DNA of 16,610 nucleotides from an uncultured Bacilli bacterium (lineage in GTDB: Bacteria; Bacillota_I; Bacilli_A; RF39; UBA660): positions 1 through 16,610 of the forward strand of contig CALVPC010000012.1 of the NCBI GenBank assembly GCA_944350405.1. Reading direction: 5' to 3'. Shown here in pieces: positions 7,587-14,098 of this stretch. Positions within the stretch are counted from its first letter, which is position 1. Every line of letters begins with the position of its first letter. The notes under the pieces were generated by a model that had not been told where the DNA came from, searched no databases, and worked only from the letters and a program-made list of their open reading frames with translations. A program made the position numbers and the translations under genes.

Positions 7587-7594
7587 GGTAAACT
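7587..7594 (+). promoter_or_regulatory. Candidate extended -10 promoter of the pseudopilin-tmcAL operon
   Basis: TGG followed by TAAACT (7589-7594) resembles an extended -10 element, 19 bases before the pseudopilin start codon. The -35 position is the poly-T tail of the preceding terminator. The terminator just upstream makes a promoter here necessary. Confidence 0.4.
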
Positions 7595-7613
7595 AAAAAT
7601 AGAGGTGCTCTAA

Positions 7614-8183
7614 ATGAAAAATAATAAAGGTTTTTCTTTGCTAGAAATTCTAGCAGTATTAGTAATATTAGGTATTTTAGGAACTGTTGTCACTATTAGT
7701 GTTACCAGGTATAGACAAGATGTAAATGAAAAAGAACTTGTTAATTTACATTCTACTATTTCTGCTGGTTATAATAGTTATAGATCAAATCAGTTGATGC
7801 AAGGTAATGCAGTATTAAGTAAAATGAATTTTTGTGAAAATAACCAAATGTTTTTGGAAATATCTTATAGTGGTGATTTATTAACTTGTGATGATATTAC
7901 ACAAAATAGTTTTGTGTCATTAAGAACTAAAGGGGAATTACTTAGTAGTAGTTCTTATATGAGTGGTAAAACTGAACAAGATCTAATAAATGATGGAGTT
8001 TGTTTTGTTGAAGTAACAGGAGTGGAAAACAATTCTTTTGTAAAGAAATGTAAAAAAACTAATGGCTCATATGATAAATCTTTAGAAGAAATGGTATGTA
8101 TAAAACTTGTGCTTTCTAATGGAACGACATTAATAAATGATTATGAGGACAACGATAGTTTCTGCCATTATTTAAGTGAGTGA
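7614..8183 (+). CDS. Type IV pseudopilin-like protein
   Basis: This 189-residue protein begins MKNNKG followed by FSLLEILAVLVILGILG, a class III prepilin signal with cleavage after G6 and Glu at mature position 5. The single N-terminal helix (to about residue 30) would hold it in the membrane and in a pseudopilus. The exported domain has six Cys (74, 92, 130, 146, 162, 184), enough for three disulfides. ATG 7614 follows AGAGGTG by six bases. It is the first gene of a two-gene unit with tmcAL, whose start lies four bases after this stop. No assembly ATPase, platform protein or prepilin peptidase is near, so the machine it belongs to (competence-like, pilus or secretion) cannot be named. It shares only the anchor region with the pseudopilin at the left edge. 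Confidence 0.87.
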   Translation: MKNNKGFSLLEILAVLVILGILGTVVTISVTRYRQDVNEKELVNLHSTISAGYNSYRSNQLMQGNAVLSKMNFCENNQMFLEISYSGDLLTCDDITQNSFVSLRTKGELLSSSSYMSGKTEQDLINDGVCFVEVTGVENNSFVKKCKKTNGSYDKSLEEMVCIKLVLSNGTTLINDYEDNDSFCHYLSE

Positions 8184-8187
8184 TTTT

Positions 8188-9318
8188 ATGGATATAATTG
8201 GAGTAATTGCTGAATATAATCCTTTTCATACTGGACATAAATATCATATTGATAAAATTAAAGAGCTTTATCCTGATTCTGTAATTATTGCAGTAATTTC
8301 TTCTTCTTTTACCCAACGAGGGGATATTTCTATTATGAATAAATGGGATAAGACTAAAATTGCACTTTTAAATGGGATTGATTTAGTTGTTGAATTGCCA
8401 TTTGTTTTTTCTAGTCAGAGTGCTGATGTTTTTGCTAGAGGTGCTATTAAAATTTTACATGAACTTAAGGTACAAAAAATAGTTTTTGGTAGTGAATCTA
8501 ATGATTTAAATTTACTTTTTTCTATTGCTTCTATACAGGTTAATAATCCTAAATTTGATTTAAAAGTAAAAAATTATTTAGATACTGGATTTAATTATCC
8601 AACTAGTTTAGCTAAAGCTATAAGTGATTTTAGTTTAAAAAAAATTGATTCTCCAAATGATTTACTTGGTATTTCTTACATTAAAGAGATTATTAAAAAT
8701 AATTATAATATGGAAGCTATTACTATAAAAAGAACCAATAACTATCATGGAAATAATAATGGTGAAATACTTAGTGCTAGTGAAATTAGAAATAAGCTTA
8801 ATAATAAATTGGATGTTGATAGATATTTAACATATAATAGTGATATTTTATATAAAAATATAAGTAGTAGAGAATTTTTATTTTTAAAATATAAAATATT
8901 AGCAGATATTAATATTCTTAAAGATTATCAAACTGTTGATGAAGGAATAGAAGGAAGGATTAAAAAGTTAATTGATAGTTGTGATAATATGAATGATTTA
9001 GTAACTAATATTAAAAATAAAAGATATACTTATAATCGAATAAGAAGAATGCTTACTCATATTCTTACTTCTTTTACTAAAGAAGAAGCTTTGTATGATG
9101 CTAATTATATTAGAATATTAGGATTTAATTCTATAGGTAAAAAATATTTAAATAATATAAAAAAGGAACTTAAAGTTCCTCTTATTACAAATTATAAAAG
9201 TAATATTAGTAATTCTTTAGATTTAGAATATAGAATTACTAAAATTTATTCTTTAATAGTTAATGATACTTCTCTTATAAAAAGAGAACTTTTAGGGCCA
9301 ATAAAAATAGATAAGTGA
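8188..9318 (+). CDS. tmcAL: tRNA(Met) cytidine acetate ligase TmcAL (YlbM family)
   Basis: TmcAL uses ATP and acetate to make N4-acetylcytidine at the wobble base C34 of elongator tRNA-Met. The 377-residue protein starts with MDIIGVIAEYNPFHTGH, containing the nucleotidyltransferase-fold HxGH motif (14-17). SSSFTQRGD (38-46) matches the conserved S-G-x-F-x-Q-R-G-x segment, though with Ser for the usual Gly. LLGISYIKEI (159-168), IKRTNNYHG (180-188) and ILSASEIR (194-201) complete the family pattern. ATG 8188 is chosen because GTGAGTGAT precedes it and the family starts at this point; a GTG 12 bases earlier overlaps the pseudopilin stop. The RBS lies within the last codons of the pseudopilin, so the two are likely translationally coupled. 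The gene ends in a terminator shared with the converging redox operon. Confidence 0.95.
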   Translation: MDIIGVIAEYNPFHTGHKYHIDKIKELYPDSVIIAVISSSFTQRGDISIMNKWDKTKIALLNGIDLVVELPFVFSSQSADVFARGAIKILHELKVQKIVFGSESNDLNLLFSIASIQVNNPKFDLKVKNYLDTGFNYPTSLAKAISDFSLKKIDSPNDLLGISYIKEIIKNNYNMEAITIKRTNNYHGNNNGEILSASEIRNKLNNKLDVDRYLTYNSDILYKNISSREFLFLKYKILADINILKDYQTVDEGIEGRIKKLIDSCDNMNDLVTNIKNKRYTYNRIRRMLTHILTSFTKEEALYDANYIRILGFNSIGKKYLNNIKKELKVPLITNYKSNISNSLDLEYRITKIYSLIVNDTSLIKRELLGPIKIDK

Positions 9319-9336
9319 TATTTGCTTATCTATTTT
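9304..9336. terminator. Bidirectional terminator shared by tmcAL and the redox operon
   Basis: AAAATAGATAAG (9304-9315) pairs with CTTATCTATTTT (9325-9336) over 12 bases around a 9-base loop. A-runs on the left and T-runs on the right make it work in both directions. It overlaps both stop codons: TGA of tmcAL (9316-9318) and TAG of the convergent gene (9332-9330), which are only 11 bases apart. Confidence 0.8.
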
Positions 9337-9983
9337 ATTTCTTCAAACATATCTTTACCTGCTCCACATAATGGGCATTTAAAGTCTTCTGGTAACTCTT
9401 CAAATGGAATTTTTTCTTTTTCATTATCATATATATATCCACATATTTTACATCTATATTTTTTCCCTACAGTGCTTACTTTGTTTTCTATATATGTCGG
9501 AGCATTTTTTGGTGATATTCCTTTTAATACTTCTTTATAATATTTATAAGTCATTGGTTTTAAGTTAGATAGTTTTTTGGTACTTTCTACCCTTGCAATA
9601 AAAATATCATGAGTTTCGGCATCAATTATATTTAATACTTCACATATTAAATAACTACACATATTATCAGTAATTACTTTAATTTTATTATCTAATTCAT
9701 AATTAATGTTTTCAAATTTGTTTTCTTTTTCTGATGATAAATATCCAAATTTTGATATTACTTGTGGATCTATATTTTCTGAAATAATAGATACGGCAAA
9801 TTTATTACTTTCTTTTAATATTTTATTGGTATAGTTGTTTTTATTTATACTTACAGACACAATAGGATTTTTAGATGTAATTTGAGTTAAAGTATTTATG
9901 ATACACCCAGCATCTTCTTTACCATTAGATGTTGTAATTAAATACATTCCATATGAAATGTCTTCTAGTGAAGATAAGTCCAT
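9330..9983 (-). CDS. Flavin reductase-rubredoxin fusion (high molecular weight rubredoxin type)
   Basis: This 217-residue protein joins a flavin-binding reductase domain (about 1-160; start MDLSSLEDISYGMYLITT, then GCIINTLTQITSKNP and SVSINKNNYT) to a C-terminal rubredoxin. Rubredoxin iron ligands are C178, C181 (CKIC) and C203, C206 (CPLCG). Proteins of this layout pass electrons from NAD(P)H via FMN to rubredoxin partners, and here the obvious partner is the desulfoferrodoxin encoded just upstream. The loop between the two Cys pairs is several residues shorter than usual and lacks the Gly/Pro-rich stretch of free rubredoxins. ATG 9983 overlaps the desulfoferrodoxin stop as TAATG and follows AGAGGT; a TTG seven codons upstream is rejected. 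The soluble cytoplasmic protein thus forms a coupled two-gene operon with its partner. Confidence 0.9.
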   Translation of the reverse strand: MDLSSLEDISYGMYLITTSNGKEDAGCIINTLTQITSKNPIVSVSINKNNYTNKILKESNKFAVSIISENIDPQVISKFGYLSSEKENKFENINYELDNKIKVITDNMCSYLICEVLNIIDAETHDIFIARVESTKKLSNLKPMTYKYYKEVLKGISPKNAPTYIENKVSTVGKKYRCKICGYIYDNEKEKIPFEELPEDFKCPLCGAGKDMFEEIK

Positions 9984-10351
9984 TACTCTACCTCTTTCAT
10001 CCAAAGTCCATGTTTATTACAATATGAATAGACTTTAGAACCTTTTTTGTATGGTAATTTAATTGTAGCTTCTTCTCCTGGTTTAAAATATTTGATAAAT
10101 TCAAAGTCATCTCCTACATAAGATATGAACTCAATATAATGTTCATCTTCCATTACATGATTTACTTTTACTTCTATATAGTTATCACTTATGTTTATTT
10201 CTGGTATATGTTTTTCAAATGATGCATCAGTACTATTAGGAACTAAATCCACCATATCTTGATCGCAACATTTTATAGAATTATTGTTACAGTTACATTC
10301 ATTTATCACGTTTATTAATGAATTACATTCTTTACATTTTTTTAATTTCAT
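9983..10351 (-). CDS. dfx: Desulfoferrodoxin (superoxide reductase, two-iron class)
   Basis: Superoxide reductase turns superoxide into hydrogen peroxide without making oxygen, which suits anaerobes. The 122-residue protein has both iron centres. Centre I, desulforedoxin-like, has C6, C9, C28 and C29. Centre II, the active site, has the family residues E46-K47-H48 (motif EKHIP), H65, H71 (motif DEHYIEF), C111 and H114 (motif YCNKHG). Two additional Cys at 19 and 21 are unusual. The ATG at 10351 has the perfect RBS AAGGAGG six bases upstream and a TATAAT -10. The stop overlaps the start of the flavin reductase-rubredoxin gene by one base (TAATG), implying coupled synthesis of the enzyme and its probable electron donor. 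No clear PerR-type operator was found. Confidence 0.96.
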   Translation of the reverse strand: MKLKKCKECNSLINVINECNCNNNSIKCCDQDMVDLVPNSTDASFEKHIPEINISDNYIEVKVNHVMEDEHYIEFISYVGDDFEFIKYFKPGEEATIKLPYKKGSKVYSYCNKHGLWMKEVE

Positions 10352-10372
10352 AATATTCCTCCTTATGTATTT

Positions 10373-10401
10373 ATTATATCATGCTTTAGGAACATATGAA
10401 A
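10373..10401 (-). promoter_or_regulatory. Promoter of the dfx-flavin reductase operon
   Basis: TATAAT (10378-10373) on the minus strand lies 21 bases before the dfx start. The hexamer 17 bases upstream is TTTCAT (10401-10396), a poor -35, so an activator or a non-consensus -35 is possible. Confidence 0.45.
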
Positions 10402-10411
10402 TTATAATTTT

Positions 10412-11272
10412 TTATTTGTCTATAAATTTATAATAATATTCATCATAGGTTAAATCACTATAATTATCATGCATATCTGTAGCAATTTCTACTCCGACAT
10501 ATCTGTAATGCCAAGGTTCATTTATATATCCATGAATATTTTCTTTTTCTTTGGGATATCTTAGTATGAAACCATATTTATGAGCATTATTAATCATCCA
10601 TTCATAAGACAAAGTGTTACCAAAAGTTAGCATATTACCACTTTTAGTAGAACTTACATCAATTGCAAGACCAGTTTGATGCTCTGAATGACCAGGTCTA
10701 GCAGTATCGGTATCTGCAACACTATCGCCATAATTTTCTACTGCATTATCATATAAACTTTGTTGCTGATCATAAGATCTATAAGCACTTTGACCATATA
10801 CAGGGGTATTATTTTTTATAGAATCACTACTCATTTTTTCAAATTGTTCTTTTGCCTCTTTTACTAGCATCCTAACAGAATTATTTCCATTTATAAAATA
10901 CTCACTATTAATTTCTTCTAGATTATTAGGGATATATTCTTGATCTAGTTTTATATATTTGTTTACTAAAATTAAATTCCCTTTGCTTATATCAGAATCA
11001 CTAATATAACTGTAATACTCTCTATCAAGGCCAATATTAACGTAGGTAACTACATCCTCATAATCTAATGACTTATTATTTTCATAATATGCTACATATC
11101 TTTCTTTGTTTTCATTTTTAAAATTAGATGTATTTCTAAAAGGAGTATATCTATCCTCAATTACTTCTTCTTCAGCAACTAAATTATTTTCAAAGCTAGT
11201 AATTATTGCAACTAACAAAACAATAAATATAAATAAAATACTAATAGCAATTACTCTTTTTTTCTTATTCAT
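10412..11272 (-). CDS. VanY/DacB-type zinc D-alanyl-D-alanine carboxypeptidase
   Basis: This family removes the terminal D-Ala from peptidoglycan stem peptides. The 286-residue protein has a short cytoplasmic KKK start and one N-terminal membrane helix (7-26), then an extracytoplasmic domain. Catalytic features are SAYRSYDQQQSLY (162-174), ARPGHSEHQTGLAID (191-205) with zinc ligands H198 and D205, and EPWHYRYVG (252-260) with general base E252 and ligand H255. ATG 11272 follows AGGAGG by six bases. It is transcribed away from the serine-type DD-carboxypeptidase gene across a 154-base AT-rich spacer that has TATAAT-like elements but no clean -35. No van resistance genes are nearby, so ordinary wall trimming is more likely than glycopeptide resistance. 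No terminator was found before dfx, 60 bases downstream. Confidence 0.93.
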   Translation of the reverse strand: MNKKKRVIAISILFIFIVLLVAIITSFENNLVAEEEVIEDRYTPFRNTSNFKNENKERYVAYYENNKSLDYEDVVTYVNIGLDREYYSYISDSDISKGNLILVNKYIKLDQEYIPNNLEEINSEYFINGNNSVRMLVKEAKEQFEKMSSDSIKNNTPVYGQSAYRSYDQQQSLYDNAVENYGDSVADTDTARPGHSEHQTGLAIDVSSTKSGNMLTFGNTLSYEWMINNAHKYGFILRYPKEKENIHGYINEPWHYRYVGVEIATDMHDNYSDLTYDEYYYKFIDK

Positions 11273-11426
11273 TAAAATCCTCCTTTTAAATTATTACTAA
11301 ACTAATTATATTATAAAAATATTAAATTTATTATAGATTTAGTTAAAGAAAATTTATAAATATTTAAAAAACAAAGTATAAAGTTCTACAATTTTTATTA
11401 TAACATATTTTTTAGTAGGTGATGAC

Positions 11427-12578
11427 ATGAAAAAATTTATTATTTTACTCCTTATAATATCTTTTATAACTCCGATGATAGTGTTAGCAGAAAATAATCC
11501 GGATATAACTAAAGGAGCAAAAAGTGCTGTTATGATTGAATATACAACAGGAGAAATATTATATAATAAAAATGCTAATGAAAGAAGAAGTGTAGCATCT
11601 CTTACTAAAATGATGGGTCTTGTTATAATTTTTGAAAAAATAGATAATGGATCTTTGAAAACAAATGAAATATTAACTGTAAGTAAAAATGCTAAAGAAA
11701 TGGGAGGGTCTCAGCTTTGGCTTGATGAAGGTGAAAAAATAAGTGTAGATGATTTATTAAAAGGAATAACTATGGCTAGTGCTAATGATGCAATGGTATT
11801 AATGGCTGAAAGAATTAGTGGAACAGAAGAAGCATTTGTAAAAGAGATGAATAATAAAGCTAGGAGTTTGGGACTTAAAAATACTAATTTTGTAAATTGT
11901 ACTGGACTTGATGAAGAAGGAGGATATTCTAGTGCTTATGATATGGCATTAATTGCTAAAGAGCTTTTAAAGCATTCAAAAGTTTTAGAATATACTAGTA
12001 AATACGAAGATTATATAAGAGAAAATAGTGAAGAAAAAACTTGGATAGTAAATACTAATAAATTAGTAAGATTTTATAATGGTGCGGATGGATTAAAAAC
12101 AGGTTATACTGATGAGGCTGGTTCTACTTTAGCTGTTACATCTTTAAAAGATGGTTTAAGATTAATTGCTATAACTTTAGGTTATGATGAGGCAAATACT
12201 AGAAATACTGAGACAATGGCTCTTTTGGATTATGGATATAATCAATACGAAAGTAAAATAATTATGCAAAAAGATCAGAAAATAAAAAATATAAAATTAA
12301 ATAAAACTAAACAAAACGAGGTTAATTTAGTATTAGAAAATGATGTTGCAATTATTAATAAAAAAGGAGAAGAAATAAAAGATTATAGTTATGAAATTAA
12401 ACTAAATGATATTAATCTTCCAATAAAAAAAGGAGAAGTACTTGGTAGGCTCGAGTTAAAAAGTGATAATAAAATAATAAGTTCTACAAATCTTTTAGCA
12501 GATAGAAATTTGGAAAAAGCAAATATTTTTACGCAGTATTTAAGAGTAATAGGTCATGCTTTATCTGGAAGTATTTAA
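11427..12578 (+). CDS. dacF: Serine-type D-alanyl-D-alanine carboxypeptidase (PBP5/DacF family)
   Basis: This low-molecular-weight penicillin-binding protein trims the terminal D-Ala of peptidoglycan pentapeptides. The 383-residue precursor has a Sec signal peptide (1-21, cleavage after VLA). The transpeptidase domain has the active site SLTK (58-61), SAN (118-120) and KTG (224-226). A beta-rich C-terminal domain follows from about 270 and ends in a short amphipathic stretch (HALSGSI) that may hold the protein to the membrane. ATG 11427 follows TAGGTGAT. The dacF symbol is by family resemblance; dacA-type function in growing cells is equally possible, since the motifs do not separate them. 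It is divergent from the VanY-type gene and convergent with the envelope operon, and has a GC-rich terminator on its stop codon. Confidence 0.93.
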   Translation: MKKFIILLLIISFITPMIVLAENNPDITKGAKSAVMIEYTTGEILYNKNANERRSVASLTKMMGLVIIFEKIDNGSLKTNEILTVSKNAKEMGGSQLWLDEGEKISVDDLLKGITMASANDAMVLMAERISGTEEAFVKEMNNKARSLGLKNTNFVNCTGLDEEGGYSSAYDMALIAKELLKHSKVLEYTSKYEDYIRENSEEKTWIVNTNKLVRFYNGADGLKTGYTDEAGSTLAVTSLKDGLRLIAITLGYDEANTRNTETMALLDYGYNQYESKIIMQKDQKIKNIKLNKTKQNEVNLVLENDVAIINKKGEEIKDYSYEIKLNDINLPIKKGEVLGRLELKSDNKIISSTNLLADRNLEKANIFTQYLRVIGHALSGSI

Positions 12579-12589
12579 CTTCCTTTTTT
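12567..12589 (+). terminator. Intrinsic terminator of the DacF-type gene, spanning its stop codon
   Basis: GGAAGT (12567-12572) pairs with ACTTCC (12578-12583) around a 5-base loop and is followed by six T (12584-12589). The stop TAA (12576-12578) lies in the loop and first base of the second arm. Confidence 0.8.
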
Positions 12590-12593
12590 GCAC

Positions 12594-12616
12594 TAAAAAA
12601 CACTATTTCTAGTGTT
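12594..12616 (-). terminator. Intrinsic terminator of the envelope operon, overlapping the last stop codon
   Basis: AACACTA pairs with TAGTGTT (12599-12605 with 12610-12616) over 7 bases around a 4-base loop, and on the minus strand the second arm continues into a T run. The TAG stop of the NTF2-like lipoprotein (12611-12609) lies at the edge of the stem. Confidence 0.75.
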
Positions 12617-13253
12617 CATATAGTCCATGTATTTTTTGTCTTGTAGTATCATCGATTTCATTTAAAGTCCAAACATCATCAACTTTTGTTAGAGTAAAAT
12701 CTATTGTATACTTTACTCTATCTTTTGCTTCTTGTAATTTGCCAAGTCTATATTCAACATATTTAGCATCTCCTGTTAATGCATCTACAGCATCTTCTGT
12801 AGTGTCTTCTACATCATCTACTATATCCTCTACTCCTTCTTTAGCATCTTCTAATAGTCCATCAGAACTATCATCTGTATCAGCGTCATCTTGAAATTCA
12901 TTTGGATTTTCATTGTAATAGTTTTGTGCTTCTTGGTTTACTTTATAATAGTCGTAAACTTCTATTTCTACAGTTACTGTAGCATTATCTCCATCAATTA
13001 CTTCATCTTTTATTTCATATGTTAAATCTTCATATTGTCTTTTCATAATATCACTGTATGTATTTTTTTGATCTTCATTCATTAGATTATCCATATCAAC
13101 CATGTCTTTCAACTGGTTAATAACTGTTTCATCTTGATTCCTGTAACTATCTAAGAAGTTCTCTACTTTTTTTGTTGGAGTATTATCCATCGAACAACCA
13201 CTTAATAGAATAACTGCCATAATACATGAAAAGTATAAAATAAATTTCTTCAT
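12609..13253 (-). CDS. NTF2-like (DUF4878-type) lipoprotein with an acidic insertion
   Basis: The 214-residue precursor has a lipoprotein signal, MKKFILYFSC followed by lipobox LLSGC with C20 as lipidation site. The folded part begins TKKVENFLDSYRNQDETVINQL and ends in a strand with VDDVWTLNEI, the arrangement of small NTF2-like lipoproteins (function unknown in most). Between them, residues about 121-162 form an acidic Asp/Glu-rich helical insertion with repeating hydrophobic positions (VEDIVDDVEDTTEDAVDAL), not expected in the family. It is the last gene of the CHAP operon, 45 bases after the previous stop. Its RBS GGGAGG is buried in a 12-bp hairpin directly before the ATG, so its translation or transcription is probably regulated. 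The family match is by overall pattern and is moderate. Confidence 0.82.
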   Translation of the reverse strand: MKKFILYFSCIMAVILLSGCSMDNTPTKKVENFLDSYRNQDETVINQLKDMVDMDNLMNEDQKNTYSDIMKRQYEDLTYEIKDEVIDGDNATVTVEIEVYDYYKVNQEAQNYYNENPNEFQDDADTDDSSDGLLEDAKEGVEDIVDDVEDTTEDAVDALTGDAKYVEYRLGKLQEAKDRVKYTIDFTLTKVDDVWTLNEIDDTTRQKIHGLYEH

Positions 13254-13288
13254 AAAAATCCTCCCATTTGTAGTGTGGAAGGATTTTT
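13254..13288 (-). promoter_or_regulatory. RBS-sequestering hairpin or internal terminator before the NTF2-like lipoprotein
   Basis: On the minus strand AAAAATCCTTCC (13288-13277) pairs with GGGAGGATTTTT (13265-13254) over 12 bases with a single G-U pair, around an 11-base loop. The second arm contains the entire ribosome binding site GGGAGG and its last five T, and the ATG starts at the next base. It could therefore block translation, end part of the transcription from the upstream gene, or both. Confidence 0.7.
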
Positions 13289-13298
13289 ATATTTTATA

Positions 13299-14087
13299 CT
13301 ATAATTTATTTAAACTATTCTTTTTATGTTTTAAAATTAATGCTACCACTAGTAGTATTATTACTATTATGGAGATAATTATTATTACTATTGTGGGGCT
13401 GATTGATGAATTATTTTCAGTTTGATTATCGTCTGTTTGATTGTCTCCATTATCTATAATATTATCTTGTCCTTCGTTTTGTTCTTGATTATCATCGGTT
13501 GTATCATTTTCCTCTGGATCTACAACTCTATTATAATCTACTACTATCTGCTTATTATCTGCATTTGATGGAGTAATATTCCATATCAGCGTATTACCAT
13601 CAACAGAATCAGCGTTGCTATTCATTACTTTATATGGAGATGTTATTCTTATATTTACTCGAGTGAGTCCATCATATAGAAATGTAAATCCTGTACTAGT
13701 CTGCATATGTAATTCTTCATCATTTCCAGTAATTTTTACTGAATTAAAGCCTCTTGTAGCCATTGTAGATCTGTTATAATCTTCATAACTAAATTCTCCA
13801 GAAAACTGCACTATATTATTGCTAGCATTTTCAGTATAGTCATAATATTTCACTCCAGGAATTGGTAACTCTACACCTTCTTCGCCAGAATTATGGGTAT
13901 CATCGTAATACATATTTGCATATTTGTTGTTCTCATCGCTCGTGAAATCATTATATTCATTTTTATTCATATTTATTATAACGTTTTCATTAAACCTAGT
14001 GTTTGTAATTTCTAAATTGTAAGTTGCTGTACATCCAGAAAGAAGAAGCAATGGTATTACTAAAATTATAAATTTTAAATTTTTCAT
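13299..14087 (-). CDS. Lipoprotein with C-terminal membrane helix (function unknown)
   Basis: I do not recognise a named family with confidence. The 262-residue precursor has a lipoprotein signal with lipobox LLSGC (C19 the lipidation site). A beta-rich domain follows (about 22-190), then an Asp/Asn/Glu/Gln-rich flexible linker (about 192-228), one strong membrane helix (about 232-252, TIVIIIISIIVIILLVVALIL less one or two residues at the ends) and a positive tail KHKKNSLNKL. It would thus be held in the membrane at both ends, with the domain outside and the tail inside, consistent with the positive-inside rule. It starts 11 bases after the CHAP gene, and the TAG stop of that gene is part of its own AGGAGG ribosome binding site, so the two are strongly coupled. 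A role as partner or scaffold for the hydrolase is inference. Confidence 0.85.
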   Translation of the reverse strand: MKNLKFIILVIPLLLLSGCTATYNLEITNTRFNENVIINMNKNEYNDFTSDENNKYANMYYDDTHNSGEEGVELPIPGVKYYDYTENASNNIVQFSGEFSYEDYNRSTMATRGFNSVKITGNDEELHMQTSTGFTFLYDGLTRVNIRITSPYKVMNSNADSVDGNTLIWNITPSNADNKQIVVDYNRVVDPEENDTTDDNQEQNEGQDNIIDNGDNQTDDNQTENNSSISPTIVIIIISIIVIILLVVALILKHKKNSLNKL

Positions 14088-14098
14088 AAATATTCCTC

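Noticed and set aside
6205..9318. Mycoplasma-like genetic code because of the AT richness
   Set aside because: TGA ends sigK, the pseudopilin and tmcAL where their families end, and Trp codons are TGG.
10380..10412. PerR-like operator upstream of dfx (TTATAAT half-site)
   Set aside because: Only one half resembles the TTATAAT-N-ATTATAA consensus; the other half does not match.
10412..11272. Glycopeptide resistance (van) locus suggested by the VanY-type gene
   Set aside because: No vanH, ligase, vanX or two-component regulator is present; solitary VanY-type carboxypeptidases are common.
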